A stretch of 64,000 bases of DNA from Streptomyces sp. Act143 (GTDB lineage Bacteria > Actinomycetota > Actinomycetes > Streptomycetales > Streptomycetaceae). Position 1 is the first letter of the stretch, and each line of letters starts with the position of its first letter. This document shows positions 33,148 to 41,987 of this stretch, piece by piece. The stretch is taken from contig NZ_QFRX01000001.1 of assembly GCF_003143935.1 (NCBI RefSeq), positions 4,451,957 to 4,515,956 on the forward strand, written 5' to 3'. A program made the position numbers and the translations under genes. The notes below the pieces were generated by a model that had not been told where the DNA came from, made no database searches, and saw nothing but the letters and a program-made list of their open reading frames with translations.

Positions 33148-33181
33148 ATGATGCGCCAGAGCCAGGACCGGAGGGACGTCG

Positions 33182-33967
33182 ATGTCATTGCTCTCGGGGA
33201 AGACCGTCGTGGTGTCGGGTGTCGGGGCCGGCCTCGGTCACCAGGTCGCCGCCGCCGTCGTACGGGACGGCGGGAACGCCGTGCTCGGGGCGCGCACGGA
33301 GGCGAACCTGGCGAAGTCCGCCGCCGGCATCGACCCGGACGGCGCGCACACCGCGTATCTCTCCACCGACATCACCGACGAGCAACAGTGCGCGGCGCTC
33401 GCGGAGTTGGCGGAGGAGCGGTTCGGGCAGATCGACGCGGTGGTCCATGTGGCGGCCTGGGACAGCCACTTCGGCGGCCTGGAGGACGCGGACTTCACCA
33501 CTTGGCAGTCGGTGATCGACGTGAACCTGCTCGGGTCGCTGCGGATGACGCGGGCCTGTCTGCCGGCGCTGAAGCGGTGCGGGGGCTCGGTGGTGTTCAT
33601 CGGCACGCAGTCCTCGGTCGCGGCACCCTCGCAGGTGCGGCAGGCGGCGTACGCGGCCTCGAAGGGTGCGCTGACGAGTGCGATGTACTCGCTGGCGCGG
33701 GAGCTCGGCCCGTACCGCATCCGCGTGAACACGGTGCTGCCGGGCTGGATGTGGGGGCCGCCGGTGCAGGCGTACGTGCAGTTCACCGCGCACACCGAGG
33801 GGGTCGGGGAGCCCGAGGTGCTGAAGCGGCTCACCGAGCGGATGGCGTTGCCCGATCTCGCCACGGACGGGGATGTAGCGGACGCGGCGGTGTTCCTGGC
33901 GTCGGACCGGGCACGATCGATCACGGGGCAGTCGTTGCTGGTCAACGCGGGGGAGCTGATGCGGTGA
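33182..33967 (+). CDS. Short-chain dehydrogenase/reductase (SDR)
   Basis: A 261-residue NAD(P)-dependent oxidoreductase of the classical SDR type. It has a nucleotide-binding motif VVSGVGAGLGHQVA (a variant TGxxxGxG), DITDEQQ, HVAAWDSHF in place of NNAG, serine in SVVFIGTQSS, and the YAASKGAL active site (Tyr/Lys). It ends with ITGQSLLVNAGELMR. The altered NNAG motif (VHVAA) is a divergent feature. The substrate is unknown; the shared operator suggests a role with the LLM/amidohydrolase catabolic cluster at 51.5-59 kb. Confidence 0.85.
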   Translation: MSLLSGKTVVVSGVGAGLGHQVAAAVVRDGGNAVLGARTEANLAKSAAGIDPDGAHTAYLSTDITDEQQCAALAELAEERFGQIDAVVHVAAWDSHFGGLEDADFTTWQSVIDVNLLGSLRMTRACLPALKRCGGSVVFIGTQSSVAAPSQVRQAAYAASKGALTSAMYSLARELGPYRIRVNTVLPGWMWGPPVQAYVQFTAHTEGVGEPEVLKRLTERMALPDLATDGDVADAAVFLASDRARSITGQSLLVNAGELMR

Positions 33968-34095
33968 CGTTCATGTAGATGAACAGAGGCCAGTATGCCG
34001 AATGAATTTACCTCCCCTTGACCTTACGCACGCTTGTCGTGTTCACGCGGCAGCGCCCACGATGAGCGCCGGGTCGAACCCCTGGGAGGGCGCAC

Positions 34096-35661
34096 ATGAA
34101 CGGTCTCGACTGGGCCGTGCTCATCGGCTATTTCGGCGTGATGGTGGCGATCGGCGTGTGGTCGCACAAGCGTGTGGACAACGTCAGCGACTTCTTCACG
34201 GCCGGCGGCAAGATGCCCTGGTGGCTCTCCGGCATCTCGCACCACATGTCGGGCTACAGCGCGGTGATGTTCACCGGGTACGCGGGCATCGCCTACACCT
34301 ACGGCGTCACCTCGTTCGTCACCTGGTCCTTCCCCATCGCCCTCGGCATCGCCATCGGCTCGAAGCTGTTCGCGCCGCGCATCAACCGGCTGCGCTCCCG
34401 GCTCCACGTGGCCTCCCCGCTGGAGTACCTGAAGAACCGCTACGACCTGAAGACGCAGCAGGCGCTGGCCTGGTCCGGCATGCTGCTGAAGATCGTGGAC
34501 GTCGGCGCCAAGTGGGCCGCGATCGCGACCCTGTTGTCCGTCTTCACCGGGATCTCGCTGAACCAGGGCATCCTCATCACCGGCTCCATCACCGCCGTCT
34601 ACTGCACGATCGGCGGTCTGTGGGCGGACGCGCTGACCGAACTCGGCCAGTTCGTCATCCAGTTGCTGGCCGGTGTGGCCATGCTGATCGCCGTGGTCCT
34701 GGAGCTGAACGACAAGGGCATCGGCTTCTGGGGCGCCTGGGACGAGCCGCAGCTGAAGGGCCACGGCGAGCCGCTGGTCGGCCCCTACGGCACGGTCTTC
34801 CTGCTCGCCTTCCTCTTCATCAAGCTCTTCGAGTACAACGGCGGCATGCTCAACCAGGCCCAGCGGTACATGGCCACGGGCAGCGCCCACGAGGCGGAGC
34901 GCTCGGCGCGGCTGTCGGCGGTGCTGTGGCTGGTCTGGCCGGTGGTCCTCTTCATCCCGATGTGGCTGTCGCCGCTGCTGGTGCAGTCGCAGAAGCCGGA
35001 CGGCTCCGACGCCTACGGCCTGATGACCGAACAGCTCCTGCCGCACGGCCTGCTGGGCCTCGTCATCGTCGGGTTCTTCTCCCACACCATGGCGATGTGC
35101 TCCTCCGACGCCAACGCCATCGCCGCCGTCTTCACCCGGGACTGCGCGCCGGTGGTGTGGCGGCGGGCGCGGGCCTGGAGCGAGGGCCAGGGGCTGCGGG
35201 TGGCCCGGATCACGACGGTCGTCTTCCTCGGCCTGTCGATGGCGGCGGCGACCCAGGTCAACTCCCCCACCTTCAAGGACATCATCACCGTCGTCATCAA
35301 ATGGGTCGCCGGTCTGATGGGCCCGATGGCCATCCCGATGATGCTGGGCCTGCTGCGCCCGTTCCGCCGCTCGGGCCCGACGGCCGCGCTGACCAGCTGG
35401 TCGATGGGGCTGCTGGCCTTCTGGCTGGTCAACTACCCGATCAACTGGAACGTGGACGGCGGAGTCCCGCTCCAGTACCAGGTCTCGGTCCCGCTGGCGG
35501 TGTCGCTGGTCCTCTACATCCTGATCGGCTTCCTCAAGCCGGAGGACACCCCGGAGCGCCTCGCGATCATCGAGAAGATCAACACGGACGGCGACGGCAC
35601 GATGGCGGCGGCGATCCCGACACCGGCGGGCCCTGCGGACCGTATGCCGGTGAAGGACTAG
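34096..35661 (+). CDS. Sodium:solute symporter (SSS family)
   Basis: A 521-residue integral membrane transporter with about 13 membrane segments of the SSS/SGLT fold. Recognisable parts are VAIGVWSHKRVDNVSDFFTAGGKMPWWLSGISHHMSGYSAVMFTG at the start (the DFFxAGR-type motif), YCTIGGLWADALTELGQFVIQLLAG (the signature GGxxAVxxTDxxQ region), and MCSSDANAIAAVFTRD. It is expected to take up a sugar or organic acid with sodium; the substrate is not readable. The last 40 residues are a cytoplasmic tail. It is a single-gene unit, ending seven bases from the convergent ADP-ribosylglycohydrolase gene. Confidence 0.88.
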   Translation: MNGLDWAVLIGYFGVMVAIGVWSHKRVDNVSDFFTAGGKMPWWLSGISHHMSGYSAVMFTGYAGIAYTYGVTSFVTWSFPIALGIAIGSKLFAPRINRLRSRLHVASPLEYLKNRYDLKTQQALAWSGMLLKIVDVGAKWAAIATLLSVFTGISLNQGILITGSITAVYCTIGGLWADALTELGQFVIQLLAGVAMLIAVVLELNDKGIGFWGAWDEPQLKGHGEPLVGPYGTVFLLAFLFIKLFEYNGGMLNQAQRYMATGSAHEAERSARLSAVLWLVWPVVLFIPMWLSPLLVQSQKPDGSDAYGLMTEQLLPHGLLGLVIVGFFSHTMAMCSSDANAIAAVFTRDCAPVVWRRARAWSEGQGLRVARITTVVFLGLSMAAATQVNSPTFKDIITVVIKWVAGLMGPMAIPMMLGLLRPFRRSGPTAALTSWSMGLLAFWLVNYPINWNVDGGVPLQYQVSVPLAVSLVLYILIGFLKPEDTPERLAIIEKINTDGDGTMAAAIPTPAGPADRMPVKD

Positions 35662-35668
35662 GTCCGGC

Positions 35669-36784
35669 CTAGCCCCGCGGATACCGGGCCAGCCAGCCCG
35701 GCGACGATCCCGCCGGGCCGTGCAGCGCCGGCCCCTGGGTCATCTCCATCGCGAAGTCGTCGGCCAGCTCCAGCAGCGTGGGACGGCCCTCCAGCTCGGC
35801 CAGCCAGGCCGGCGGGAGGGCCGTTTCGCCGTGCAGGGCGCCGAGGAGGCCGCCGGTGAGGGCGCCGGTCGCGGCGGAGGGGCCGTCGTGATTGACGGCG
35901 AGGCAGAGCCCGTGCCGTACGTCCTCGCTCACCAGGGCGCAGTACACGGCGGCGGCGAGCAGCCCCTCGGCGGTGCCCGCCCCGATGAGCTCCCCCACCC
36001 GGACGGGGGTGGGCATCCCCTGCCGGACGGCGCCCAGCGCGTGCTGCAACGCCTCCGACACGGGCTGGTGCCCGGGCCGGGCGGCGATGAGGACCAGGGT
36101 CTGCTGGACGGCCGCGTCCAGACTCTCGCCGCGGGCCAGTCCGTGCACGACGGCGGCGTACGCGCCCGCCGTGAGACAGGCGACGGGGTGCCCGTGGGTC
36201 TGCGCGGCGCACTCCACGGCGAGCTGGACGACGAGCTGCGGCTCCCAGCCGACGAGCAGCCCGAAGGGCGCGGAGCGGGCGGCGGCCTCGGGCCCGGCCT
36301 CGCCGGGGCTCTTGGGCGCGTCGAGGGTGCCCATGATGTCGTCGCCGAAGCCGATGAGGAGGGAGCGGGCGGGATCGCGCCGGGCGTACAGCCACTCCTC
36401 CCGGGCCAGCCAGCCGTCGTCCTTGCGCCGCTCGTCGGGTCCCCAGTCCCGCTGGGTGGCGGCCCACCGCAGATAGGCGCGGTGCAGGTCGGTCGGCGGA
36501 TGCCAGGCGCCGGTGTCGCGGCGGACCTGGGCGCGGATGAGCCCGTCGACGGAGAAGAGGGTGAGCTGGGTGAGATGGGAGACGGCGCCGCGTCTGCCGT
36601 AGGCGGCGGCGAGGTCGACGACGCCTTCCGCGCCGTGGGTCTCCTGGATGGCGGCGAGATCGAACCGGTCGACGGGCACCCCGAGCGCGTCACCGACGGC
36701 GGCCCCGAGCAGGGTGCCGCGGACCCGGCTCCGGAAGTCCTGCTGCTCCACCCGCCCCCAGACGGCCCCGGCTGTCACACCCAC
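35669..36784 (-). CDS. ADP-ribosylglycohydrolase-family protein
   Basis: A 371-residue cytoplasmic protein of the ARH/DraG fold. It has FRSRVRGTLLGAAVGDALGVPVDRF near residues 15-40, HPVACLTAGAYAAVVHGLARG, and AVNHDGPSAATGALTGGLLGALHGE near the end. In classical enzymes the last motif reads GGDTDTxA for the two magnesium ions; here it is NHDGPSAA, so only part of the metal ligand set is obvious. It may remove ADP-ribose from proteins or nucleic acids, or be a divergent member. GTG 36784 is chosen for its GGGGAGG site five bases upstream. It lies downstream of the STAND-TPR gene in the same direction but 128 bases apart. Confidence 0.75.
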   Translation of the reverse strand: MGVTAGAVWGRVEQQDFRSRVRGTLLGAAVGDALGVPVDRFDLAAIQETHGAEGVVDLAAAYGRRGAVSHLTQLTLFSVDGLIRAQVRRDTGAWHPPTDLHRAYLRWAATQRDWGPDERRKDDGWLAREEWLYARRDPARSLLIGFGDDIMGTLDAPKSPGEAGPEAAARSAPFGLLVGWEPQLVVQLAVECAAQTHGHPVACLTAGAYAAVVHGLARGESLDAAVQQTLVLIAARPGHQPVSEALQHALGAVRQGMPTPVRVGELIGAGTAEGLLAAAVYCALVSEDVRHGLCLAVNHDGPSAATGALTGGLLGALHGETALPPAWLAELEGRPTLLELADDFAMEMTQGPALHGPAGSSPGWLARYPRG

Positions 36785-36912
36785 CAAGACCTCCCCACGG
36801 CACCGCTCGGACGCACGACAGCTCAGCACTGTAATCGACCGGGAACGGTCAGTTCAGGGGGCGAATCGGTATGCGGAGTGTGTGCCGAGTGGTCGGTATT
36901 GGGCTCGGGTGG

Positions 36913-39900
36913 TCAGGTATCGCCCCCGGCCCTGTCGCACCCGTCGTACCGCGCCCGCACCGCGTCCCTGGCCGCGACGACCGGCTCCAGACAGGCGGTG
37001 ACCGCGGGGACGTCCGCGCCCTCGCTGTCTCTGAGGTCGGTGAGGATGGACGCCAGGCTGGCCAGGGACTCCCAGTCGGGGTTCAGCGCCAGGACCTCCG
37101 CGACGCCACGCTCGGCGGTGGGCCGGTCGGAGAGGGCGCAGCCGGTGAAGCAGCGGGCCTCTGCGTGCTGCAGAGGGCTCAGACCGGTGCCCTCCTCCAC
37201 CAGGCGGACCAGCTCCCGCCACAGCGGGGCCGCCGCCGGCAGGCCTTCCGCTCTGCTCACGGTCAGGGCGGCCTCGAAGGTGCCCGCGACCGGTTCGTCA
37301 CCGGTGCGCATCCGTTCGGCGACGCGGCGGGCCTCCGCCCAGCGGCCCGCGTGGCGGTGCAGCTCGAGGGCCAGGTCGTCCATGCCGTCGGTCAGGCGGG
37401 CCTCGGCCTCCTCCCAGCGCTCGCAGAGCATCAGCAGCTCGACGGCCGTACGGCGGGCCCAGTCCGGTTCCCTGCCCAGGTCCACGCAGCGGTCGAGGTC
37501 CGCGAGGGTCTGGTCCGTGCGGCCCGTCGCGAGTCCCACGCGGGCCCGTTGGGCGTACGCCCAGCCGTAGTCGGAAGCCAGGGCGATCGCACGGTCCAGG
37601 TGCCGCAGCGCCTCGGCGTGGTCCTCGCGGACGCGGTGGACCATGCCGAGGATCGCCCAGGAGCTGGCGTCCTCGGGGTCCTGGTCCAGGCAGTGCCGCA
37701 ACGCGGTGATCGCCTCCTCGTGGCGGCCCGCGTCCAGGTACTCCGAGCCGAGTTCACGGCGGATCCACAACGCGTCCGGGGCCGCCGCCGAGGCCGCCTC
37801 CAGGTCGGCGAACCTGCCGGCCTCGTCGCCGTTCACATACCTCGCCCGCGACCTCATCACCAGCGCCCAGGCGTATCCGGGCCGCAGTGCGATCGCGCGG
37901 TCCAGGTCCGCCAGCGCCTCCTCCGCACGGCCGAGTTCACCCAGCGCCGTGCCCCGGCTCGCCCACGCCGAAGCATGGTCCGGGTCCACGGCCACCGCCC
38001 GGCCCAGCTCGGTGACGGCGTCCTCGTAGCGGCCCGCCAGCCGGTAGGCGTCGCCCCGCTCCGAGGCGACCCAGGCCACGTCCGGGGCGCGCGAGACGGC
38101 GAGGTCGAAGTCGGCGAACGCCTGCTCCGGCTCGCCCCGGTCGCTGCGGAGCCGAGCCCGGCGGATCAGCGTCCACAGGTTGTCGTCGATGGCGAACGAG
38201 CGGTTGAAGTCGGCGAGGGCCTCGTCGTACCGGCCGAGGGCATGCCGGCACACGGCCCGCCCGGTCAGGGCGCCCGCATCGGTCGGGTCGAGGGCGATGG
38301 CCCGGTCGAAGCCGGCGACGGCCTCCTCGACCCGGCCCGCCAGCCGGTGGGTCTCGGCGCGCTCGGCGATGATCCAGCCGGTGTCGGGAGACAGTGCGTC
38401 GGCGCGGTCGAGGGCGGTCAGGGCGGCCGGGTGGTCGCCCATGAGCTGGAGGGTGAGGCCCCGGCCGTAATGGGCGAGGACGGTGTCGGGGGCGAGCTCG
38501 ATCGCCCGGTCGTACTCCTCCAGCGCCCGCCCGTACTGCCGGTCATGACGCCACTCGCGGCCGCGCAGCGCATGCGCCGCCGCCCGGCCCCGCGGGTCCA
38601 GACCCGGGCGGGTCAGCAACAGGTCCAGTGCGCGGCCCAGGCCGCCCTCGCCGTCGAGCGCCCCGCCCAGCTCCGCGCCCCAGTCGGCCGACGGGGTGTG
38701 GTCCGTGGCACCCCCCGCGTCCTGGAGCATGCGGGCCCAGCGGCGCCCTTCGACCTCGTCCTCGCGGCAGGCCTCGACGAACAGCCGCAGCGCGCCGGCG
38801 AGGGTGGCCGCCGGCCGGGCGCACAGCAGGTGGTACGTCTCCTCCAGGCGCAGGGCCCGCCACTCCTCGTCCGTCCAGAGACCGTCGGGCTCCAGTCCGT
38901 CCGCCACGTCCTGCCGCCATGCGGCGAACGCCGCCGCCAGCCGCCGGTGCCGCTCCCGCCACCGGTGCGGGAAGTGCAGCCGCTCCTGGCGCAGCATCGG
39001 CTCCCGTACGACGTCGTGGTACCGGACGCGTCCGCCGCGCTCCCCGACGAACGGCAGCCCCCGCAACCACCGGTACTGGGCGCCGAGTTCACCGTCCGGC
39101 AGGTCGACCAGGACCCGGAAGACGTCACCGTCCAGCCAGCGCGGCAGCGCGCAGAGCAGGGCGACGTCGTGCCGGGCGAGGGGCTCGGCCCGGAGGAACC
39201 GCTCCACTGCACCGGCGCTCGGATCCTCGACCTGATCCAGGCCGTCCGGCCGCTTCTCGGCGAGGGTCGAGACGAGGACGGGCAGGCCGCCGGTCACCCG
39301 CAGCACCTCGGCGACCACCGGCTCGGCCACGACCCCTTTCCCGGCGAGGAGCCGACGCGCCTCGGCGTCGGTGAACGGGGCGAGCGGCAGCTCCACGCAG
39401 CCGTTCCAGCGGCCCGTCGGCAGGGGCAGTTGGCCCGCGGTGACCACGACGACCTCGTCGGGCAGGCCGCCGTGCTCGTCCGTCTTGCGGAACAGGCCGT
39501 GCAGCCACGGGTCCAGGAAGGGCCCGGTCCTCTCGTAGGTGTCGAAGAACAGGACGATCCGCGACACGGCGGAGGCAGCGGCGCGCAGTTCACGCAGCAG
39601 CACCGGGGTGAGCGCGGCCTCCGGGTGCAGGACCAGGTCGATGTCGTCGGCGTTGCGGAAGCGGGTGCTGAGGCCGGCCCGCAGCCGGTCCGCGCCCTGG
39701 GCGATCAGGTCGGCGGGCAGCGCCCGGGTGAGCAGGGCGCCCCCCGGCACGGCGGTCTCCAGGACACCCAGGCCCAGTCCGACGGCGGCCCGGCTCCCGG
39801 CGGACGTGGGCTCCGGCTCCTGCGCCCGCAGCGCCGCCTCCGCCTCCCGCCGCCGCTCCCGGTACACGGCCAGCCGGCGCTCCAGCGGCTTCAGCCTGCG

Positions 39901-40182
39901 ACCCTGTGCCGCGAACTGACGGCAGATCACGTCCAGCGCGTCCGGCACGCTCCCGGTGTCCTCGTCGACGTACGCCGTGAGCGCTCCGCGGTCGCGGGCG
40001 AGTCTCTTCAGCTCCTCGACGAGGAAAGTCTTCCCGACACCGGAGTCGCCGCGGACGTGGAAGCGGCGGCAGTGGTCCGGGGCGTCCGGCGGCAGGTCCA
40101 AGTTGCCCAGGAAAGCGGCCCGTTCGGCCTCCCGGCCGACGAACCCGTCGTCATCCGGCACCCATCCCGGCGGCTGCGCCAT
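36913..40182 (-). CDS. STAND NTPase with TPR array (1089 residues)
   Basis: Large cytoplasmic sensor-type protein. An N-terminal NTPase module has the box GFVGREAERAAFLGNL (residues 13-28), Walker A GDSGVGKT (45-52), Walker B RIVLFFDTYER and a sensor VVVTAGQLPL. It is followed by a winged-helix-like middle part. From about residue 560 to 900 there are roughly ten tandem tetratricopeptide repeats (e.g. RALEEYDRAIELAPDTVLAHYGRG, EEALADLDRAIALRPGYAWAL). No effector domain is fused. STAND-TPR proteins are molecular switches; related ones occur in regulation and in defence or cell-death systems. It is divergent from a DUF2165 gene. Role unknown. Confidence 0.8.
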   Translation of the reverse strand: MAQPPGWVPDDDGFVGREAERAAFLGNLDLPPDAPDHCRRFHVRGDSGVGKTFLVEELKRLARDRGALTAYVDEDTGSVPDALDVICRQFAAQGRRLKPLERRLAVYRERRREAEAALRAQEPEPTSAGSRAAVGLGLGVLETAVPGGALLTRALPADLIAQGADRLRAGLSTRFRNADDIDLVLHPEAALTPVLLRELRAAASAVSRIVLFFDTYERTGPFLDPWLHGLFRKTDEHGGLPDEVVVVTAGQLPLPTGRWNGCVELPLAPFTDAEARRLLAGKGVVAEPVVAEVLRVTGGLPVLVSTLAEKRPDGLDQVEDPSAGAVERFLRAEPLARHDVALLCALPRWLDGDVFRVLVDLPDGELGAQYRWLRGLPFVGERGGRVRYHDVVREPMLRQERLHFPHRWRERHRRLAAAFAAWRQDVADGLEPDGLWTDEEWRALRLEETYHLLCARPAATLAGALRLFVEACREDEVEGRRWARMLQDAGGATDHTPSADWGAELGGALDGEGGLGRALDLLLTRPGLDPRGRAAAHALRGREWRHDRQYGRALEEYDRAIELAPDTVLAHYGRGLTLQLMGDHPAALTALDRADALSPDTGWIIAERAETHRLAGRVEEAVAGFDRAIALDPTDAGALTGRAVCRHALGRYDEALADFNRSFAIDDNLWTLIRRARLRSDRGEPEQAFADFDLAVSRAPDVAWVASERGDAYRLAGRYEDAVTELGRAVAVDPDHASAWASRGTALGELGRAEEALADLDRAIALRPGYAWALVMRSRARYVNGDEAGRFADLEAASAAAPDALWIRRELGSEYLDAGRHEEAITALRHCLDQDPEDASSWAILGMVHRVREDHAEALRHLDRAIALASDYGWAYAQRARVGLATGRTDQTLADLDRCVDLGREPDWARRTAVELLMLCERWEEAEARLTDGMDDLALELHRHAGRWAEARRVAERMRTGDEPVAGTFEAALTVSRAEGLPAAAPLWRELVRLVEEGTGLSPLQHAEARCFTGCALSDRPTAERGVAEVLALNPDWESLASLASILTDLRDSEGADVPAVTACLEPVVAARDAVRARYDGCDRAGGDT

Positions 40183-40263
40183 CCCCGTGTGTCCCCTCGC
40201 TGCGGCGGCTCCCCGTCATTCTGGCTCAATGCGTACGGCGGGGTCCCGCCCCCACAGGGAAAA

Positions 40264-40779
40264 ATGATCGCCATGGCCACCACACCCCCACGCTCCGCAC
40301 TGCACCTCACCAGCACCCTCCTCACCGCGACCGTCGCCCTCTACATGGCCCTCGTGGCCTTCGGGAACATCACGGACTTCGGGACGAACCAGCAGTTCGT
40401 CCGGCATGTCCTGGCGATGGACACGACCTTCAGGGACGACGACCTGATGTGGCGGGCCGTCACCACCAAGGGACTTCAGGACGCGGCGTACGTCGCGATC
40501 ATCGTCTGGGAGACGGTCTCGGCGCTGGTCCTGGGCTACGGCACCTGGCTCCTCGCCCGGCGGGATGACCTGCGTGGCCGCCGTTTCGCCACCTACGGCC
40601 TGCTCATGGTCATGCTCCTGTTCGGCGCCGGGTTCATGGCGATCGGCGGGGAGTGGTTCGCGATGTGGCAGTCGGCGGACTGGAACGGGCTGGACGCCGC
40701 CCTGCGGGTGTTCGTGCTGAGCGGGGTGGTGCTGCTGGTCGTCCAGCTGTCCGCCGGGGCGCAGGCGCGGGACGCCTGA
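40264..40779 (+). CDS. DUF2165-family small membrane protein
   Basis: A 171-residue integral membrane protein with four membrane segments (STLLTATVALYMALVAFGNI, DAAYVAIIVWETVSALVLGYG, ATYGLLMVMLLFGAGFMAIGGEWFAM, VFVLSGVVLLVVQLSA). The family signature VAFGNITDFGTNQQFVRHVLAMDTTF and EWFAMWQS agree with DUF2165. No function is known for this family. AGGGA lies four bases before ATG 40264; ATG 40273 is an alternative. It ends two bases from the convergent neighbour. Confidence 0.8.
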   Translation: MIAMATTPPRSALHLTSTLLTATVALYMALVAFGNITDFGTNQQFVRHVLAMDTTFRDDDLMWRAVTTKGLQDAAYVAIIVWETVSALVLGYGTWLLARRDDLRGRRFATYGLLMVMLLFGAGFMAIGGEWFAMWQSADWNGLDAALRVFVLSGVVLLVVQLSAGAQARDA

Positions 40780-40780
40780 G

Positions 40781-41320
40781 TCAGGTCAGCCCGCGGGTGC
40801 GTCTGCGCCGGATCTCGGTCATCCGGTCGCGGACGTGCTCCGGCGGCAACTGCGCCGCCCGCCCCGCCAGCTCCTCGAAGATCGACAGGTACGTTCCGCC
40901 GCCGCCCTCGCCGCGCAGCTCCCGCTCGCGTTCCACGAACGGCCGGACCGCCTCCCACACCGAGACGATCCGGGTGCGCAGGACCGTGGCCAGCAGGGTT
41001 TCGTCGAGCAGCCCGAAGACGGCGAGGTTGGCGAAGGACTGGTAGTAGTACACGACGCCGTAGAAGGCCGTTTTCGCCTCGTCGGGCAGCCCGCGCACGC
41101 CCGCCTGCGGGTCGTGCTCCGCGCCCAGCCTCATGGTCACGTAGTCGTGCTGCCGGTGGAAGTCCGCCGACCGGAACTCCGCGAGCAGGTCGATCATCAC
41201 GGAGATGTGGTTGGCGTGCTTCGCGATGCGGGCCTGCCGGGCACTGAAGACGACGGAGGTCACCACGGCGACGACCGCGATGGCCGTGGTCACGATGTTG
41301 AAGACGACGGAGCTGTCCAT
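40781..41320 (-). CDS. Single-pass membrane protein of unknown function
   Basis: A 179-residue protein. One N-terminal membrane helix (SVVFNIVTTAIAVVAVVTSVVFSAR, residues 4-28) is followed by a helical cytoplasmic domain (HANHISVMIDLLAEFRSADFHRQHDYV, FYGVVYYYQSFANLAVFGLLDE, VWEAVRPFVERERELRG). The pattern resembles DUF4760/DUF6082-type proteins, but the call is loose. ATG 41320 is the natural start before the helix; the frame extends ten residues further. No partner evident. Confidence 0.55.
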   Translation of the reverse strand: MDSSVVFNIVTTAIAVVAVVTSVVFSARQARIAKHANHISVMIDLLAEFRSADFHRQHDYVTMRLGAEHDPQAGVRGLPDEAKTAFYGVVYYYQSFANLAVFGLLDETLLATVLRTRIVSVWEAVRPFVERERELRGEGGGGTYLSIFEELAGRAAQLPPEHVRDRMTEIRRRRTRGLT

Positions 41321-41367
41321 CCGGTCACCGTACGGAGATCGGCGGCCCAAGTGCAGTCCCTGCGGGG

Positions 41368-41919
41368 CTACTTGACCACCACGACGGCCGTGCCCGTCTC
41401 ACCGAACGTCCACAGCGCCGAGCCGTCCGCCTTCTTCGTGCGGATGCCGCTGGTCCGCGTGCCCGAGGCGACGGCGGGCGGCGACGAGCCGTCCACCGCG
41501 TTGGAGAAGGCGATCGACAGGCCGGACTTGCTGGCGAAGTAGACGATGTGCTCGATCTTGACGCCGTCGGAGCCGGTGGTGGCGTCACGGCGGACGTCGA
41601 CCTTGTAGGTGCCGGGGTCCGGGCTGACCGTCCCGGGCCACACCGTGAAGGTGCGGCGGGGCGCGTCGCTCGCGTCGACCAGCCACACCCGCTTCTCGCC
41701 GAGCGAGTAGACGATGCGGCGGCCGGTGCCGGAGCCGTCCGGCACCGCGGTCGCCGCCGGCTTCGTGGGCCCGGCCGAGGGCCGCGCGGACGCCGAGGCG
41801 GTCGGGCGGGTGGCCGTGGCCTCGGGCTTGGCGCCCTTGTCCGCCTGCACGGCGAGAGCGGCGACCACGGCTATCGCTCCCACCGTCAGACCGGTCACCC
41901 AGACCTTCGAGGCAGGCAC
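41368..41919 (-). CDS. YkuD-like (L,D-transpeptidase fold) protein lacking the catalytic cysteine
   Basis: A 183-residue exported protein with an N-terminal anchor (VWVTGLTVGAIAVVAALAV), an Ala/Thr/Pro linker (residues 32-64), and a beta-rich domain. GRRIVYSLGEKRVWLVDAS and TFTVWPGTVSPDPGTYKV match the opening of L,D-transpeptidase (YkuD) domains, and IVYFASKSGLSIAFSN takes the place of the histidine strand. Where enzymes have SxGCxR this protein has SGIRTKKADG, with no cysteine anywhere in the mature part. It is therefore probably a non-catalytic relative, binding cell wall or a partner. The GTG start has GAGGAGA eight bases upstream. Confidence 0.55.
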   Translation of the reverse strand: MPASKVWVTGLTVGAIAVVAALAVQADKGAKPEATATRPTASASARPSAGPTKPAATAVPDGSGTGRRIVYSLGEKRVWLVDASDAPRRTFTVWPGTVSPDPGTYKVDVRRDATTGSDGVKIEHIVYFASKSGLSIAFSNAVDGSSPPAVASGTRTSGIRTKKADGSALWTFGETGTAVVVVK

Positions 41920-41987
41920 GGCACGTATCTCCTCAGCTCACCGACAGGGTCGGATCATCGTACTGCCGTGCGCCCGCCCCCTTCTCC

